A stretch of DNA of 64,000 nt, from contig CANTFL010000183.1 in assembly GCA_947650285.1 (NCBI GenBank), positions 124,001-188,000 on the forward strand, read 5' to 3'. This DNA is from Hyaloperonospora brassicae (lineage: Eukaryota > Oomycota > Peronosporomycetes > Peronosporales > Peronosporaceae). Below, piece by piece: positions 45,828 to 58,194 of the stretch (position 1 is the stretch's first letter; the number at the start of each line of letters is the position of its first letter). The notes under the pieces were generated by a model, which ran no database searches, had not been told where the DNA came from, and saw only the letters and a program-made list of their open reading frames with translations. The translations under genes were made by a program, and so were the position numbers.

Positions 45828-46514
45828 ATGCAAGAGGTGATCGCGCGTCGGCCGCGGCACGGCCGTGACGACGTTGGCGTCAGCGACGCGCACGACGTGA
45901 GCGAGGCAGTGTCCATGTTGCCGGCGTCGATGCCGCGGCAGCGCTCGCTGCCTGAGCGTTATGTGCGCGTTGCAATGGACAAGCTCTGGTCGCTGGTGTT
46001 CCTGACCGTCGCGTCGCTCGGGCTGTTTGAAGCGCATTTTGGGACGGATATAGTCCACGCGGCTTCTGCGCGTCGCACGTTTGTGCATTTGGGCGTTTTG
46101 TGGGGGACGCTGGTCGGCGTCTTTGGTGGGTACATTGAAGTGTACCGAAACGTAGTGTTAGGGGAACACGTGCGGTACGAGAGCGTGAAAACCGCGACGC
46201 ACGGCATGCTCGCGTCGATGTTGCTGTCGGGCCTTTGGTACGTGCTAAGTTCGCGGGTGCGGAATAGCGTGCTCTATTGGTGAGGTTTTTTTTGACGAGC
46301 TGTGGGTGGGTCTCTGTGGTCGATCACTTTGCGCAGTTTGACCATTGGCATGTGGCCAGTGTGGCACTGGCTCACGCTGCCGTACCTGATGATGTGGTCC
46401 TGGGGCGTCGTCGTCCAGCTGCTGGTGATCCTACCGCCAGTGTTGCAACGAGTCGTCTTTGTCGGGGCCTACTGTTGGTTCATGTACTCGTACCTCTCTG
46501 CGTATCTTTTGTAA
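45828..46514 (+). CDS. Multispanning membrane protein of unknown function, two exons
   Basis: A 209-residue protein after splicing 45828-46279 to 46337-46514. The 57-bp intron begins GTGAGG and ends GCGCAG and restores frame at a split Cys codon. The N-terminal 50 residues are polar and Arg-rich. Hydrophobic segments are at about 52-68, 86-105, 124-143, 158-185 and 188-206, giving four or five membrane spans. Between spans 2 and 3 lies GYIEVYRNVVLGEHVRYESV. I do not recognise a family; an Mpv17/PXMP2-like fold was considered because of the Trp/Pro-rich WPVWHWLTLPYL block, but the signature is incomplete. The gene diverges from the transporter with 258 bases between the start codons, so they may share a promoter. 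An internal ATG (45975) is a possible start. Confidence 0.7.
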
Positions 46515-49269
46515 AAGGAAGGACCGTAGAAGTAGGTGGTGCAGCCATCGATTGGTACTTGAAGGAAAGCAGCTCGTTGACAAGCGAACGAAAGCGAGTC
46601 AATGTTGACATCGTGGAGTGATTGAGCACTAGAACGCCTATTAAAACGGGGCGGTCTGCTGTGGCGTTGTCAATCGGACACGCATGTTAGTCTATCATGA
46701 ATTGAGAGTGAGAGCACCCACAGCAATGGAAGTCTATGGTATGAACCGCCGGTACTGTGCATCTTTCTTTCTCTACCAGCCCTGGAACTTCGACCGGTAC
46801 TATGCCTCGTCTCGAGACCGTCCGCAGATCGGTTGTAGTCACTCCCTTAGCACGAGCTTTGTGTAACGAAATGACCGTCGACGTGGGCTGTGTATGATAA
46901 AGGATCATCGCATTACCTGTTGAGCTCACACTGAAGCGCCTGTGCGCTTTCAGTTGTTTTCTGGTAATGGTAAATGAAAACCAGTCGATGTGCTGAATAG
47001 CATTGCTCACTTACCCTCAGTCGCTAAGGAGCGCGTTCGAAGCAGGTCGTATGCACCACTACGACTCTCTCTTCATCGTCTTGTGCTTCGTATGGATCAG
47101 CAGTCGCCACATAACCGGATGTCGGTCATATTGAACACTGGTGCGCATTAGCCATCCCACGAACAAGGCACATGTACAATGGATGTTTTTCCATCCAAAA
47201 CGAAATCCTTTGCACTTAATTGACCTCAATATTGATTGTGTTTCTTTCGCGCTCTTGTCGTGTTTTCGTAACCGACTCGAGAGGACGATAACTCACCGTA
47301 TCTATCAGACCAACCGATGCATGACACTCATGCCTCGTTATCGCACGCTATTGCATTCGATACGCTCTATTTTGCATGTCAACAGAATAGAGCTGCAGCG
47401 TCATGCCTCGACGTCTGCATATTACACTGTAGCACAAGTAGCGTCGCTGGTGAGCTCAAGTGGACCTGCACAGCTTCAATCGATGCTGAATTGAGCACCA
47501 TAATGGCATCTGAGGATCAGTACGCAGTGGCATAAGGCGAACAAGGACACCATGTGCTCGCAAGTTCGACGTCACCTGTTCGTCATGACAAAGTGACACG
47601 GCAGTTCCTTCCTTGTACGATCAGTGAGTGGAGTAGCACAGGACTTGGCCATCGACTGCGGTCTTGCAGTGACTTGTTCGTCCACGACCCGTCGTCACGA
47701 GTGCCGAATGCCGTCAAGACGGTACCTCGAGCTTTTGACGATGACCAGGACAAACGAGCACGAACGGTCCGATGAGCTCGTCAGGAAGAGCACGTCGGAC
47801 CTCTGTAGACTGTCCGTCGAACTCCCTCTATGTTTTGCTCCTTCTTCATCATGTGTGGTTTCGTTCGCAGAGAGTGACGAGCAGCAACGACGACACGAAC
47901 AACGCACAGTGTGTGCAACGCCACCGGTGCGACTGTATAGTGGTTGCAACGCAGCCGCCGCAACGAGTTGAGCACAGAGCGTTGCCACCGCTCGACGACG
48001 TAGGACCTCAGTAGTACGTTGCACGCAGTGGTAAACATGCGATACCGGAGCAAGTGCCAACTGAGTGTGCATGCAGTCAGCCGGCCGCTCAGTGTACAGT
48101 CTCCAGCTCTTCGTATGTTGTGCCATTTGGTAGTAGTAACCAGTCGATGCTGTTTTGCTCAGTGTCGACTGCCCCTGCGAAAGCCATCGGTGATCAAGTT
48201 GACGTCGGTGAAGCAACAAGCTGAGGTGAGCAGCATAAGGTGCTGGCAGACACTGTCTGTACATGTCGTTCGGACTAACGTCAACGACGACACCATCTGC
48301 ACGTTCCAAGCCCTCAGGTGAACAACTTCAGGTCGTCCTGGCAAGACGCAGCTCATTCCATGTCAGTCCCTGGATCTGCAGTACTACCTGACAGCTCAAC
48401 TCGTTGCATCCCAAGTTCACAACGACAACGGACTCTGCGGTAGGTCTGGTTGAGACTTGAGCCTCATCACGAAGCTCGCGTTGTCAAAGGCGACTGCTGT
48501 CTGGAGGTACGGACTGTGCCTTGTCGATGCACCTTGACGTCCACTGTGTCCTGCATGACAAGCTGCAGGTTCCAGTAGACAAAACGGGTAGCAGCAGTAG
48601 CAGGTCCCCTCTCGTCCAGCTTTCCCAGGTCCCTTGTGATCCGACACCTGCAGATTCCTAGGGCAAATCGCAACCCCACGTGCGAGGCAAAGCTTCAGCG
48701 GCACCGTCACACTTTCCCCACTGCTGTTGCAAATCGATCATCTCTTTGATGGCTCTCGACAGCTGCCTCAACCTGCTGCCTACCTCCATCCAGATGTGCC
48801 CGGTCGTCGAGCTGCACCGCTATTGTCGAGGAATGTCACCTCGTGTCGACGGCACCCGTTAGTTGCAGGCACATACAGCAGAGCGACGCGCACGACCCGA
48901 CCGTAAACGTCCAGAGGTTAGTCCGGTGCACGTCACAGTGTGCTGCGACACATTGGTCCCCCCACTAGGTCTCGTCGCGCGCGGCACGAGCGTAAATGAG
49001 CGCTCGCATGGTCGAGACCTTTCGACAACAGTAGACAGACAGGTGGGGGTGCGAGCTGAGCTATACGGACGCGTGGGTCGCTCTCACCTACCAGACGCCC
49101 CGAACGCGATCGGTTGTCGCACAGCTGGCAATTACTGGCGCTGACGACGTCCGCTGAAAGAGTCTTCGCGATCAGACAAGAAGGAGCGTACACGTTGCAG
49201 CCGTCTTCTGTCGTCGGGTCGGTCAGTAGCTCACTTGCCAACACGAAGAGCACCGCCGAGGCCCTTCAC
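46515..49269. other. Intergenic stretch without a recognisable gene
   Basis: About 2.75 kb. A 204-codon minus-strand frame (47695-48309) and several plus-strand frames lack motifs and have cysteine/histidine-rich random composition. Open sequence upstream of 49270 in frame with the next gene (from 49114) is probably leader. Confidence 0.5.
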
Positions 49270-50697
49270 ATGACAGCCGCCACCCGACGCGCCACAGCGC
49301 CCGCGCCCCGCACGGATCAGACTGAACAGGACGCATTGACTCGAGCGTTCCCACGCCGAGCTACGGCTCCGAGCACCTTCGAGTCGAGCGGACACCGGCG
49401 GAGGTACACGCTGTTCCAGACGCAGTCCACACGGATACCATTGCAGCTGACGGCTACATCGCCCTCCCGGATGGCACTGGAGCCAGGTACGGTCGAGGGC
49501 TTTCGGCATTTGGCCCATAGCATCGTGTCGAGGACACTGGCGGTCGAGTGCGAGTACGCCCGACGCGGGCGACCGGAGCAAGCGGAAAGCGACTGGAAGC
49601 TGCACAAGAAGCACAACCACCTGGTTGTCTACAAGCGCCGAAGAGTCCAACGGGTGGCTCCTTTGGACCAGCCTCGAGGGGCGGCAACGTCGTCGTCGCT
49701 CGAGAAACCGCCGACCGTCCTCTGCGTCGGGTCGGTCGAAGGCACGATCGAAGACATTCTCTACGGCGTCCACGCCAAGACGCGGCGGGAGGTGGGGGCG
49801 ACCATGGCGTTCCTCGGTCGGACCCCTCTCGACTGCGACGTGCTGGCGGTCCTCGAACGCGGCACCGACGCGGACCCGTTCCGTCACCTGTCGGTCAAGT
49901 ACCTGCTCACGGCCATCTGCGGCGACACGCGCGTCGTGAACAATCGCGACGTCTGTGCGCTCGAGTCCATGGGCGTCGGCCACGACGCGCAAGGTGAGCG
50001 CTATGGCTACTACCTCCTTCGGAGCATCAGCGTGCCCGAGTGCTCGCCGCTACCTGAAGACAGCGGCGTCGTGCGCGCAAGTGTCACCATGTGCTGCATC
50101 TACCGACAAGGCCCAGGCACTACTGTCCACGTGTACAGCAAAGCCATGACCGACCTCGGCGGGGCGCTCCCCGGGTTCATCGCGTACGACGCCGCCGCCG
50201 ACCTCCTGCTGTCGAACGCCGAGGCCGTGAACAGTGCGACAGCGAAACGCCTCACGGCTCTAGCGCTTCGGCACGCGCGGTTCCGACCGTCCAAGGCGGA
50301 AGAGGCCGAGGACCTTACGGCTTCGTCGACCTCAGAGCTGCCGTCGAACGCATCGCCATGCGCGAAACCGTTTGACATGCAGAGCCCCACGAGTCCGTCG
50401 TCCACGGCGCCGACCGTCGTAAGCGACGCACACGCGACAGCGGCGCACAAGCCACTGGTCCAGCCCTGCAGCGTCTGTGGCAAGAAGCCAATGATGGCGA
50501 GGCTCGTGCACTCGAGCCAGCGCACCTGTGGCGTGTGCGACCACTACGTCTGCAGCAAGTGCAGCGTCAAGCAGATCTTGTACGCTCGGCTGGAACCCGT
50601 GGCCGTCGCTTGCTGCAAAGCCTGTCTTCTTGCAGCCAAGCAACTGGTAGTGGACCCCCGCGACCCGTTCCCCATGGTCGGGTATCAAACACGCTAG
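49270..50697 (+). CDS. START-like / FYVE-type zinc finger protein 3
   Basis: A 475-residue protein. After a basic, Thr/Ala-rich N-terminus comes FRHLAHSIVSRTLAVE (about residue 75-90), then the START-like region from about 110 to 330 (VGSVEGTIEDILYGVHAKTR, DPFRHLSVKYLL, GYYLLRSIS, MCCIYRQGPGTTVHVYSKA). A Ser/Thr-rich linker leads to the finger at 400-451: CSVC, CGVC, CSKC and CKAC, with SSQRT where classic FYVE fingers have R-R-H-H. The end reads VVDPRDPFPM, shared with the next gene. The frame opens at 49114; I chose the ATG at 49270 because the added residues have no counterpart in the neighbour. Tandem paralog of the gene at 51447, same strand, 749 bases apart. Confidence 0.87.
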   Translation: MTAATRRATAPAPRTDQTEQDALTRAFPRRATAPSTFESSGHRRRYTLFQTQSTRIPLQLTATSPSRMALEPGTVEGFRHLAHSIVSRTLAVECEYARRGRPEQAESDWKLHKKHNHLVVYKRRRVQRVAPLDQPRGAATSSSLEKPPTVLCVGSVEGTIEDILYGVHAKTRREVGATMAFLGRTPLDCDVLAVLERGTDADPFRHLSVKYLLTAICGDTRVVNNRDVCALESMGVGHDAQGERYGYYLLRSISVPECSPLPEDSGVVRASVTMCCIYRQGPGTTVHVYSKAMTDLGGALPGFIAYDAAADLLLSNAEAVNSATAKRLTALALRHARFRPSKAEEAEDLTASSTSELPSNASPCAKPFDMQSPTSPSSTAPTVVSDAHATAAHKPLVQPCSVCGKKPMMARLVHSSQRTCGVCDHYVCSKCSVKQILYARLEPVAVACCKACLLAAKQLVVDPRDPFPMVGYQTR

Positions 50698-51446
50698 TTT
50701 CGCTAGCGTCGGAAGCTCCGTGTCCATCGTCGTGTCACTTGCCTGTTCCTCCTCATTATCATCATGAGAGGACGCGAGTAGTAGAAGTAACGTACCCGAA
50801 GAAACCAAAGCCACTTTCTCGTCACGACTTCCTCCTCGTCGACCTCGTCGCGCCTGCGCCACCTGATCGCAACCATCGCATGCGTTTGCCCCTCCGTTCA
50901 TCAAGTGCATCACCAGCAACAAAGTTTGCAGTCGCAGCTTCATACGACGGACCTCCAGCGTCGTCAAAGTGTCTTGCGCTAGACAAAGGTGGTCATCGTG
51001 GGTACCCAACAGCTACTCAACCGGCTTCAAAGAGCAGGTCCGCAGCGTGTTCGAGCTTCCCAGAGCCCGTACGACGGAGACTCTGCCGCGGACGAACGCC
51101 ACAGCTGGTCGTCGTCGGCCAACACACACGCGCTCGAGCCGCTGTGGTCGTCGATACAAAACGACGACGCCAGCGACTTCTACCAACTTGCACCCCGTTT
51201 TTCCTCAACCTGACTCACCATCCGATGGCCATATGAGCCGCAACCAGCCGAGAGACCCACTGAATGGTTCGGCCACTTGGTCTGGAGAAAGCGAGTTCCG
51301 ATCCGGCAGCTACGAAGAGCGACTCGCTCGCGGGTGTTGACCGACGTTTTCGTCAAGAGAAGTTCCAGCGCTGTTTGTCGTTGTGAGACGCACTCCTCAA
51401 TTCGAGTCGCATTGCTGCGTGCCTTCGACCACCACCTGACTGCATC

Positions 51447-52847
51447 ATGCGCGCAGCCCATAACCGACGAGCAGCTACGCACCCGAACGGCGACAACGAC
51501 AACAACGGACCAGCGGATGCCTACCTGCAACTGGGCAAACGTCACTTGACGGTATTCGAGGAACAAGAGATCTGCAGCGCACCGCTACCGACGCGTCGAC
51601 ATAACGCTCTGTCCCCGACGCTGCAGCTACGGCACGACGAGGTCGAGGCCTTTCGCAACTTGGCGCACCGTATCGTCGCGAGCACGTTGATGCAAGAGCG
51701 GGACTTCCGGCACTTGGGGTGCCGCGAACCCGATGAGAAGCAGTGGAAACTGCTCAAGCGACGCGAAGACCTGAGCGTCTGGAAGCACGTGCCACGCCAC
51801 AAGCCTCTCGACAAGTCGAGCAGTGCCTCGTGCAACGTCCGGTGCTCGGGTACGCTCGAAGGCAGTATGGACGACATGCTGTATGGCACGCACTCGAAAA
51901 CGCGCGACGAGATGCACGCGACCGCAGCCTATTTGCACAGTAGCCACATGGACTGTGCCGTGCTCAATGTCCTGGACCGCGGCTCGACCGAAGACCCGTT
52001 CAGGCAACTAGCGCTCAAGTGGTCGGTCGCCGAAGCCTTTGGCGACGCGCGGCTGGTAAACCACCGCGACTGGTTCAACATCGAGTCCACGGGCACGGGC
52101 GTTGATGTCTCTGGCCAGCGGTATGGCTACTTCCTCGCGCACCACGTCGACCACGCCGGGTGCCCGCCCATGCCGGACCACAGCGACGTGATAAGGGGCA
52201 AGATGGCCATGTGCTGCATCTACCGCCAAGACGCCGGCTCGAAGGTCGTCCACGTGTACGCACGCGGATCGATTGATCTAGGGGGCGGCCTGCCGGCGTT
52301 CATCACGAGCAGTGCATCCTGTGCCATGATGTTTTCCATGGCCGTGTCCATGGACAGCGCAGCCGGCAAACGGCTGACAAAGCTCGCGCTTCTTCGGCTT
52401 GCCGAGCGAGCCAAGGAGCGAGACGAGGGCCATACCGAGACAGAGGTCCAGGCGGACTTTGGACGGTCGCACGCGGGGCTCACCACGAGCTCCGTGAGGG
52501 ACTTCTTGTCGGCGTCAATGGTCTCGTCGTCAATGGTCTCGTCGTCGACGTACTTTGCTGCTGATGCCAAGAACAGGTCGCCAGGACCCCTACAGCCACC
52601 ACCGCCATCACGGGTGTCCCGCAACCCATGTCATGTCTGCGACAAGAAGCCGACGACGCTAACGCTCGTTCGACCGGCGTACCGGCAGTGCGGTATCTGC
52701 CGCGAACGCGCGTGTAGCAAATGCAATGTCAAGCGAAAGCTGTTTGGTCGAAGAGGTCCAGTGACGGTCATGTGCTGCAAGATCTGCATCCTCCAGTCGA
52801 AGCGCTTGAGCATCGATCCTCGAGAGCCGTGTCCGATACTTCCGTAG
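51447..52847 (+). CDS. START-like / FYVE-type zinc finger protein 4
   Basis: A 466-residue close paralog of the preceding gene. FRNLAHRIVASTLMQERDF starts the conserved part at about residue 69. The START-like region runs to about 345 (SGTLEGSMDDMLYGTHSKTR, DPFRQLALKWSV, GYFLAHHVDH, MCCIYRQDAGSKVVHVYARG). The finger is at 395-447: CHVC, CGIC, CSKC and CKIC, preceded by AYRQ in place of R-R-H-H. The C-terminus SIDPREPCPILP corresponds to VVDPRDPFPM of gene 3. The short repeat SMVSSSMVSSS lies in the linker. AATAAA at 52866-52871, 19 bases after the stop, is a good polyadenylation signal. Confidence 0.88.
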   Translation: MRAAHNRRAATHPNGDNDNNGPADAYLQLGKRHLTVFEEQEICSAPLPTRRHNALSPTLQLRHDEVEAFRNLAHRIVASTLMQERDFRHLGCREPDEKQWKLLKRREDLSVWKHVPRHKPLDKSSSASCNVRCSGTLEGSMDDMLYGTHSKTRDEMHATAAYLHSSHMDCAVLNVLDRGSTEDPFRQLALKWSVAEAFGDARLVNHRDWFNIESTGTGVDVSGQRYGYFLAHHVDHAGCPPMPDHSDVIRGKMAMCCIYRQDAGSKVVHVYARGSIDLGGGLPAFITSSASCAMMFSMAVSMDSAAGKRLTKLALLRLAERAKERDEGHTETEVQADFGRSHAGLTTSSVRDFLSASMVSSSMVSSSTYFAADAKNRSPGPLQPPPPSRVSRNPCHVCDKKPTTLTLVRPAYRQCGICRERACSKCNVKRKLFGRRGPVTVMCCKICILQSKRLSIDPREPCPILP

Positions 52848-52865
52848 AGACTCGAGGCTTTATCT

Positions 52866-52871
52866 AATAAA
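52866..52871 (+). terminator. Polyadenylation signal AATAAA
   Basis: Canonical hexamer 19 bases after the stop codon of the START/FYVE gene ending at 52847. Confidence 0.6.
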
Positions 52872-55519
52872 TGTTGCGTCCGTGCGTCCATGCATCCGTT
52901 CGTCCATCGGGTTACTTGTCTGCTGTGCATCCTCTCGTTCTCGCTTGCATGTACACGTGCACGGAGCAACACTTGTAGATACCGTACACTCCTTATATAT
53001 CACAAGCAAGAGCGAAGTGATGCATTCGCTTCGCGGGTAGCATTGACCCTTCGCACTATCGACACCTGATAGTACCGTAGAAGCTACACAAGAGCACGAG
53101 ATGGTCATCTCTTTGTGACGTCTGTTTGGTCACAGCCTTCTGTTACGATTCGGTTTGTGCCTGTGGCTTGCCGAGCGTCCTCGTCGCTTGCTCACGATCG
53201 CTCGTGTTGTGGCGTGCTGGCAACCTCGTGCTAAACAATCCAGAGCTAGAATGTACGTCCTGCCAACGTTCTTTGCATTGTCACGTCACAAGTGTCATGC
53301 CATAGTGGTGGTAGAAGAGCTCACGTAACGTTGCGGTAGCTCATACAGGCTATCGCTATTCAGCGATGATGCCTTAGGGTCAACGAGCTACCGAATGAGT
53401 ACTTCTTGCCCATCTCATCGGTTCGCTAGGCTCGATGTGCACTGCTACCGCCCTCGATACTGCCTTTGCTCACGTCCTGTCACGATGTTTTTTTGTATAA
53501 AAGTGGTCTCTACCTGATGTCGACACCGCTATTGGACTATTCGAGCTAGCAAACATCCGCCATCAATACGCTGTTCGCCATGCGCTGTCACTTATGGATC
53601 TTCATGGCTGCCCTGTTGTCACGTCAAGTAAAGCGGCCTACCACTTCAACGACTCCAGCTCGGTCAAGAGCGACACTGAGCCATTACCAGCTGTCGAGGG
53701 AGCTTTACGATGTGTGTGTAACGGTTCAACAAAAACGGTCGCGAGATGTGTCGATACCGTAAGCCATTCTCACATGACGTATGGGCCGCTGTGACTATTA
53801 TGACGGTCTCGATCCGTCCTCGGCTATGCATGTAGCGAAGAGGCAGAAGAAACAACATGTTGCCTAATACATGATGAAATACGGGGTGCTCTAGTCGGTT
53901 TGTACCATCATGCGTTTCCATGACCCAGCGCGTGCTCTGCGTGGAAGGCCTTACTCGTGCTATACGCTGTGTTGGCTCAACTCTTTGACAGGTCTGAGCG
54001 TCCAGCCTCACTCGAGGCTACAATTGCATCGATCGTCCGATATGAGTAGCCTCATAGTCCGTCCTCGACGGAAAGAGAAGACATCGTACGGTCATAGAGC
54101 GCGACGCCTCTTGACACGACGCTCTTTTGTTGACACACGTCGAAGGGTGGCAGTTAGGCATCACGCACATTCTAACGACAACATGTCGTCCACCTGCTCA
54201 ACTACTCGGGTGCCTTCTAGTGTCCATCGGACCACATGTACTGGAACTTGTCGATCGACGTAGAGGATGATCCGATCAGTCGATCAGGTGGTAGTCGATC
54301 TATAGACTTACTACATCAGCTTGGCAAGCGTCACCGCCTGTTCATTCACAATAATTTGCCACCTGCCCCACGATAAAGACAAGAAACACATCGATCGTGT
54401 GAGCGAGCAGTGCCGAGCTACTCTCTCATGCGTCTACTAATATCACGTATGGAGTGATTGACCTGCCGAGATTCCACTTTGCAGGTCGCGTCGTTGCTCG
54501 GTACCGGCTCTTTTCGATCAAGAATGCCACAAGCTCACCCCGAGGCGCAACCTCATGAAGTTCGTGTCGCTCTCAAGCTTAGCATCGTAGAAAAATGTGC
54601 CAATAGTTGCAATCACTGGTTCGCTACAAGAGTCTGCTTCATTTCCTGTGCATCGGCAATGTTTCTGTGTTAAAGACACCATATGCCGAACGACTCGTCC
54701 TGACAATGCACAGACCATTCGCGTGAAAGGTTCGATCAGACCATTGATGGCACTTGTCAATCTGATGACCGTAGCGCACAAAAGCATGATACTTAGCATG
54801 TAGCAACCGATTCAGTCGAGCGAGCTCACACGAAATCGAGCAAAGATAGCGCATACTACCAAGTCGTAGGATCGATGACATGCTGCCGGGCTCTACGATG
54901 ACATCGTTGATGAGTGCAGCGATATCGTCGGATGCGATGACACTGGATGATGCGACTTGACTTACAGGGCTCGTGTGTCTCCCCACTGCAGATATCAGGA
55001 AAGCATTCTGCTGGGACAATCGTCCACAATCTGCAACTTTGATCATGTATGCTTCTTTAGGGGTGAATGATGGGATCGGAAGTCTTTCGTTGTGGCGAAT
55101 TGATTGCCACACGCACAACTATTATCATTCTCGACAATTAACTTACACAGTCATTCCTGTATACACGCATGTATACTAAAGTCGCACGGGACGCGGTGTA
55201 CAAGCTCGTCACTGCAAATGAGTATCCAACTGCCCCAACTTCCATCGGCCGTGCGCCTCGTTTCTCGAATGCCGCATTGCCGGTACGTCACTCACACCCT
55301 ATCAGCGCACCGTCCGTCCGCAAACCGTTCGCATCATCATTCTTCCGCCATGTCGCTCGTTTCTGCCCACCACCCCGAACATTCCAGACAAAAAACTGCT
55401 TTCGCCCGATCTTCTCTCTCTCTCTCTCTCTCTCTCTCGCCACTTTCCAATCAACCGCTTTTTATAAAAAACGAAACCACGCGCGACGGCAAGGGCAACC
55501 GCTCGACCATCACTCTGCC
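52872..55519. other. Intergenic stretch, ClpB promoter at its right end
   Basis: About 2.6 kb. Scattered short frames (53580-53762, 53910-54263, 54639-55118 minus) show no motifs. The last 120 bases hold a CT microsatellite (about 55410-55440) and a pyrimidine-rich CACTTTCCAATC region, typical of an oomycete transcription start, before the ATG at 55520. Confidence 0.55.
55410..55440. repeat. CT microsatellite in the ClpB leader or promoter
   Basis: TCTCTC dinucleotide run about 80 bases before the ClpB start codon. Confidence 0.85.
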
Positions 55520-57868
55520 ATGTTCCGCACTCTCCTGTTGCGCCCGGCAACCCCGCGCGCACTGCGCCCGGCAACGGCAACAGCAACAGCAACTTCAACC
55601 CGCGCGCTTCCGCGCCTTTCTCACCTCCAACGCTTCGCGTCCATGGGCGGCGCGTCCACGCCCTGGGTCAACCCGCAGAACGTCCCGCAGGGCGAGAGCC
55701 TCAAGAAGTACGGGCGCGACTTGACCGCGTTGGCGCACGCGGGCGAGCTCGACCCGGTGATTGGCCGCGAAGACGCCATCCGGCGTGCGACGCAGATCCT
55801 CTCGCGCCGCACGAAGAACAACCCGATCCTCATTGGCGACCCGGGCGTGGGCAAGACAGCGATCGCCGAAGGCCTCGCGCAGCGCATTGCGCTCCAGGAA
55901 GTGCCTGCGAGTCTGCAGGACAAACAGGTGGTGGCGCTCGACCTGGCGGCGCTCGTGGCGGGCGCCAAGTTCCGCGGCGAGTTTGAAGAGCGCTTGAAAG
56001 CCGTACTCAAGGACGTCGACGAAAGCCACGGCCGCGTGATCCTCTTTATCGACGAGCTCCACACGCTCGTGGGCGCCGGCGGCAACGAGGGATCGACCGA
56101 CGCGGCCAACATGCTCAAGCCCGCGCTGGCCCGCGGCACGCTCCACTGCATGGGCGCGACGACGCTGGACGAGTACCGCAAGTACATTGAGAAGGACGCG
56201 GCGCTCGCGCGGCGGTTCCAGCCCGTGGTGATCGCCGAGCCGAGCGTCGAGGACACGGTGACGATCCTGCGCGGGCTCAAGGCCAAGTACGAAGTGCACC
56301 ACGGCGTGCGCATTGCCGATAGCGCGTTGGTGGCGGCGGCAACGCTCGCAAACCGGTACTTGACCGAGCGCAAGATGCCGGACAAGGCTATTGATCTCAT
56401 GGACGAAGCGGCGTCGCGCCTGCGGCTGCAGCAGGAGAGCAAACCCGAAGCGATTGAGACGTTGGACCGCGAGCTGCTCTTGCGGCGGATTGAGATTGAA
56501 GCGCTGCGGAAAGAGACGGACGCGGCGTCGAAGAAGCGCATGGCGGCGCTCGAAGACGAAGTGGCGCGCGCGGACGCAGAGCTGCGGCTCTTGATGGACG
56601 AGTGGCACGCCGAGAAGCTCAAGTTGGAGGAGATGCAGGATGCCAAGCGCCGGCTTGAAGACGCGCGGCGGGAGCTCGTGGCCGCGCAGAATAGCGGGAA
56701 CTATGCGCGCGCGGGCGAGTTGATGCACGCGGTGATCCCCAAGTTGGAGGCGGACGTGGCGCATGAAGAACACGAGGAAGAAGAAGGGGGGAAGAAGACG
56801 ACGAAGACGAAGAAGAAGAGCCGCACGGCGCTGGGCGATGCCGTGACGGCTGATCACGTGGCGGAGGTCGTGGCCCAGGCGACGGGCATTCCCGCGTCGA
56901 CGCTCATGGAGGGCGAGAAGCAGCGGCTGCTCCAGATGGAAGAGCACATGAACCAGCGCGTGATTGGGCAGGAGGAGGCCGTGAAGGCCGTGAGCAACTG
57001 CGTCCGACTCGCCCGCGCTGGACTGCACGCGCACAACCGCCCGCTCGGTGTGTTTATGTTCTTAGGTCCGACTGGCGTGGGCAAGACCGAGCTGACCAAG
57101 TCGCTGTCGGAGTTTCTGTTCCAGACGCCGCAAGCGCTCACGCGCATTGACATGTCGGAGTACATGGAGAAGTTCAACGTGAGCCGTCTGATTGGCGCAC
57201 CTGCGGGGTACGTCGGGTACGAGGAAGGCGGGCAGCTGACTGAAGCAGTGCGTCGTCGCCCTTACCAGGTCGTTCTCTTTGACGAGTTCGAGAAGGCCCA
57301 TCACGACGTGAGCAACATCTTGCTGCAAGTGCTGGACGAGGGCCGACTCACGGACTCGCAAGGCCGTCTCATTGACTTCCGCAACACTGTGATCATCCTG
57401 ACGAGCAACTTGGGCTCGGACATTCTGGTCGGCTTGCCGGAAAGCACACCCAGTGCGGTCGTGGAAGCCGAAGTCATGAACGTCGTTCGCGCGCACTACT
57501 CGCCCGAGTTCCTCAACCGCATCGACGAGCTCGTGTTGTTCAACCGCTTGAAGCGCGAGGATATCCGGGCGATCGTTGATCTGCAGCTTCGCCAAGTGGA
57601 CGCGTTGCTCGAGGAGAAGGAGCTGTCGATGAAGGTCGACCCGGCCGTGGAAGACTGGCTGGCTGACGTTGGCTATAGTCCCCACTACGGTGCGCGTCCA
57701 CTGAAGCGTCTGATCCAGCAGCACGTGCTGAATCCGATGGCCGTGAAGCTGCTAGAAGGAGCTGCTGGCCCGGGCCACGTTATGCACGTCAAGATGAATG
57801 CCACGTACGACGAAGAACTGGTCAAAGACGCCAAGACGGCAAAGCCGCTTGTTATCACTGTGGAGTGA
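55520..57868 (+). CDS. HSP78: Mitochondrial ClpB/Hsp78 AAA+ disaggregase
   Basis: A 782-residue Hsp100 protein that would extract and refold aggregated proteins with mitochondrial Hsp70. Residues 1-41 ([17 protein letters not shown]...) are Arg/Ala/Thr-rich with no acidic residue, a good matrix presequence. The ClpB N-domain is absent, as in yeast Hsp78. AAA1: Walker A GDPGVGKT (106-113), Walker B ILFIDEL (174-180). The coiled-coil middle domain spans about 305-415, followed by an unusual acidic then lysine-rich run (414-433, [18 protein letters not shown]). AAA2: VIGQEEAV, Walker A GPTGVGKT (516-523), Walker B VVLFDEF (584-590), then [10 protein letters not shown] and [10 protein letters not shown]. 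The frame is open from 55169, but those residues resemble leader and include the CT repeat. No intron. Confidence 0.95.
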   Translation: MFRTLLLRPATPRALRPATATATATSTRALPRLSHLQRFASMGGASTPWVNPQNVPQGESLKKYGRDLTALAHAGELDPVIGREDAIRRATQILSRRTKNNPILIGDPGVGKTAIAEGLAQRIALQEVPASLQDKQVVALDLAALVAGAKFRGEFEERLKAVLKDVDESHGRVILFIDELHTLVGAGGNEGSTDAANMLKPALARGTLHCMGATTLDEYRKYIEKDAALARRFQPVVIAEPSVEDTVTILRGLKAKYEVHHGVRIADSALVAAATLANRYLTERKMPDKAIDLMDEAASRLRLQQESKPEAIETLDRELLLRRIEIEALRKETDAASKKRMAALEDEVARADAELRLLMDEWHAEKLKLEEMQDAKRRLEDARRELVAAQNSGNYARAGELMHAVIPKLEADVAHEEHEEEEGGKKTTKTKKKSRTALGDAVTADHVAEVVAQATGIPASTLMEGEKQRLLQMEEHMNQRVIGQEEAVKAVSNCVRLARAGLHAHNRPLGVFMFLGPTGVGKTELTKSLSEFLFQTPQALTRIDMSEYMEKFNVSRLIGAPAGYVGYEEGGQLTEAVRRRPYQVVLFDEFEKAHHDVSNILLQVLDEGRLTDSQGRLIDFRNTVIILTSNLGSDILVGLPESTPSAVVEAEVMNVVRAHYSPEFLNRIDELVLFNRLKREDIRAIVDLQLRQVDALLEEKELSMKVDPAVEDWLADVGYSPHYGARPLKRLIQQHVLNPMAVKLLEGAAGPGHVMHVKMNATYDEELVKDAKTAKPLVITVE

Positions 57869-58194
57869 GGACGAAGAAGGGCGCTGCGAAGACGGCTTTG
57901 TAGTCGCAACTGGGCACGCAAGCACCTGTATTTAATGCACGTATACTGTCGTCATCTCTTTTCGTGAAATGTCTGCCGTGAAGCCTACCAACACAATACG
58001 CAATACGCCATTGCATTTGCAAACACGCCGACAAAGAGATAGACGGACGCAACTTACATTACATCATGCAACATACTGTGACCCGACAAGACCTTCTGGC
58101 ACAACACACGCACATGCCGCGCGTCAAGTATGATACTTATTGCCTGCATCCTCATCCTCCCCATCAACCAGTATCCTTCCTAGCACTCGCTTGT

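Noticed and set aside
47695..48309. 204-codon minus-strand open frame
   Set aside because: No recognisable domain, irregular composition rich in Cys, His and Arg, and overlapping frames on the other strand of similar length.
55169..55519. Upstream extension of the ClpB frame to an earlier ATG
   Set aside because: It includes a CT microsatellite and no targeting or family sequence; the ATG at 55520 begins a proper mitochondrial presequence.
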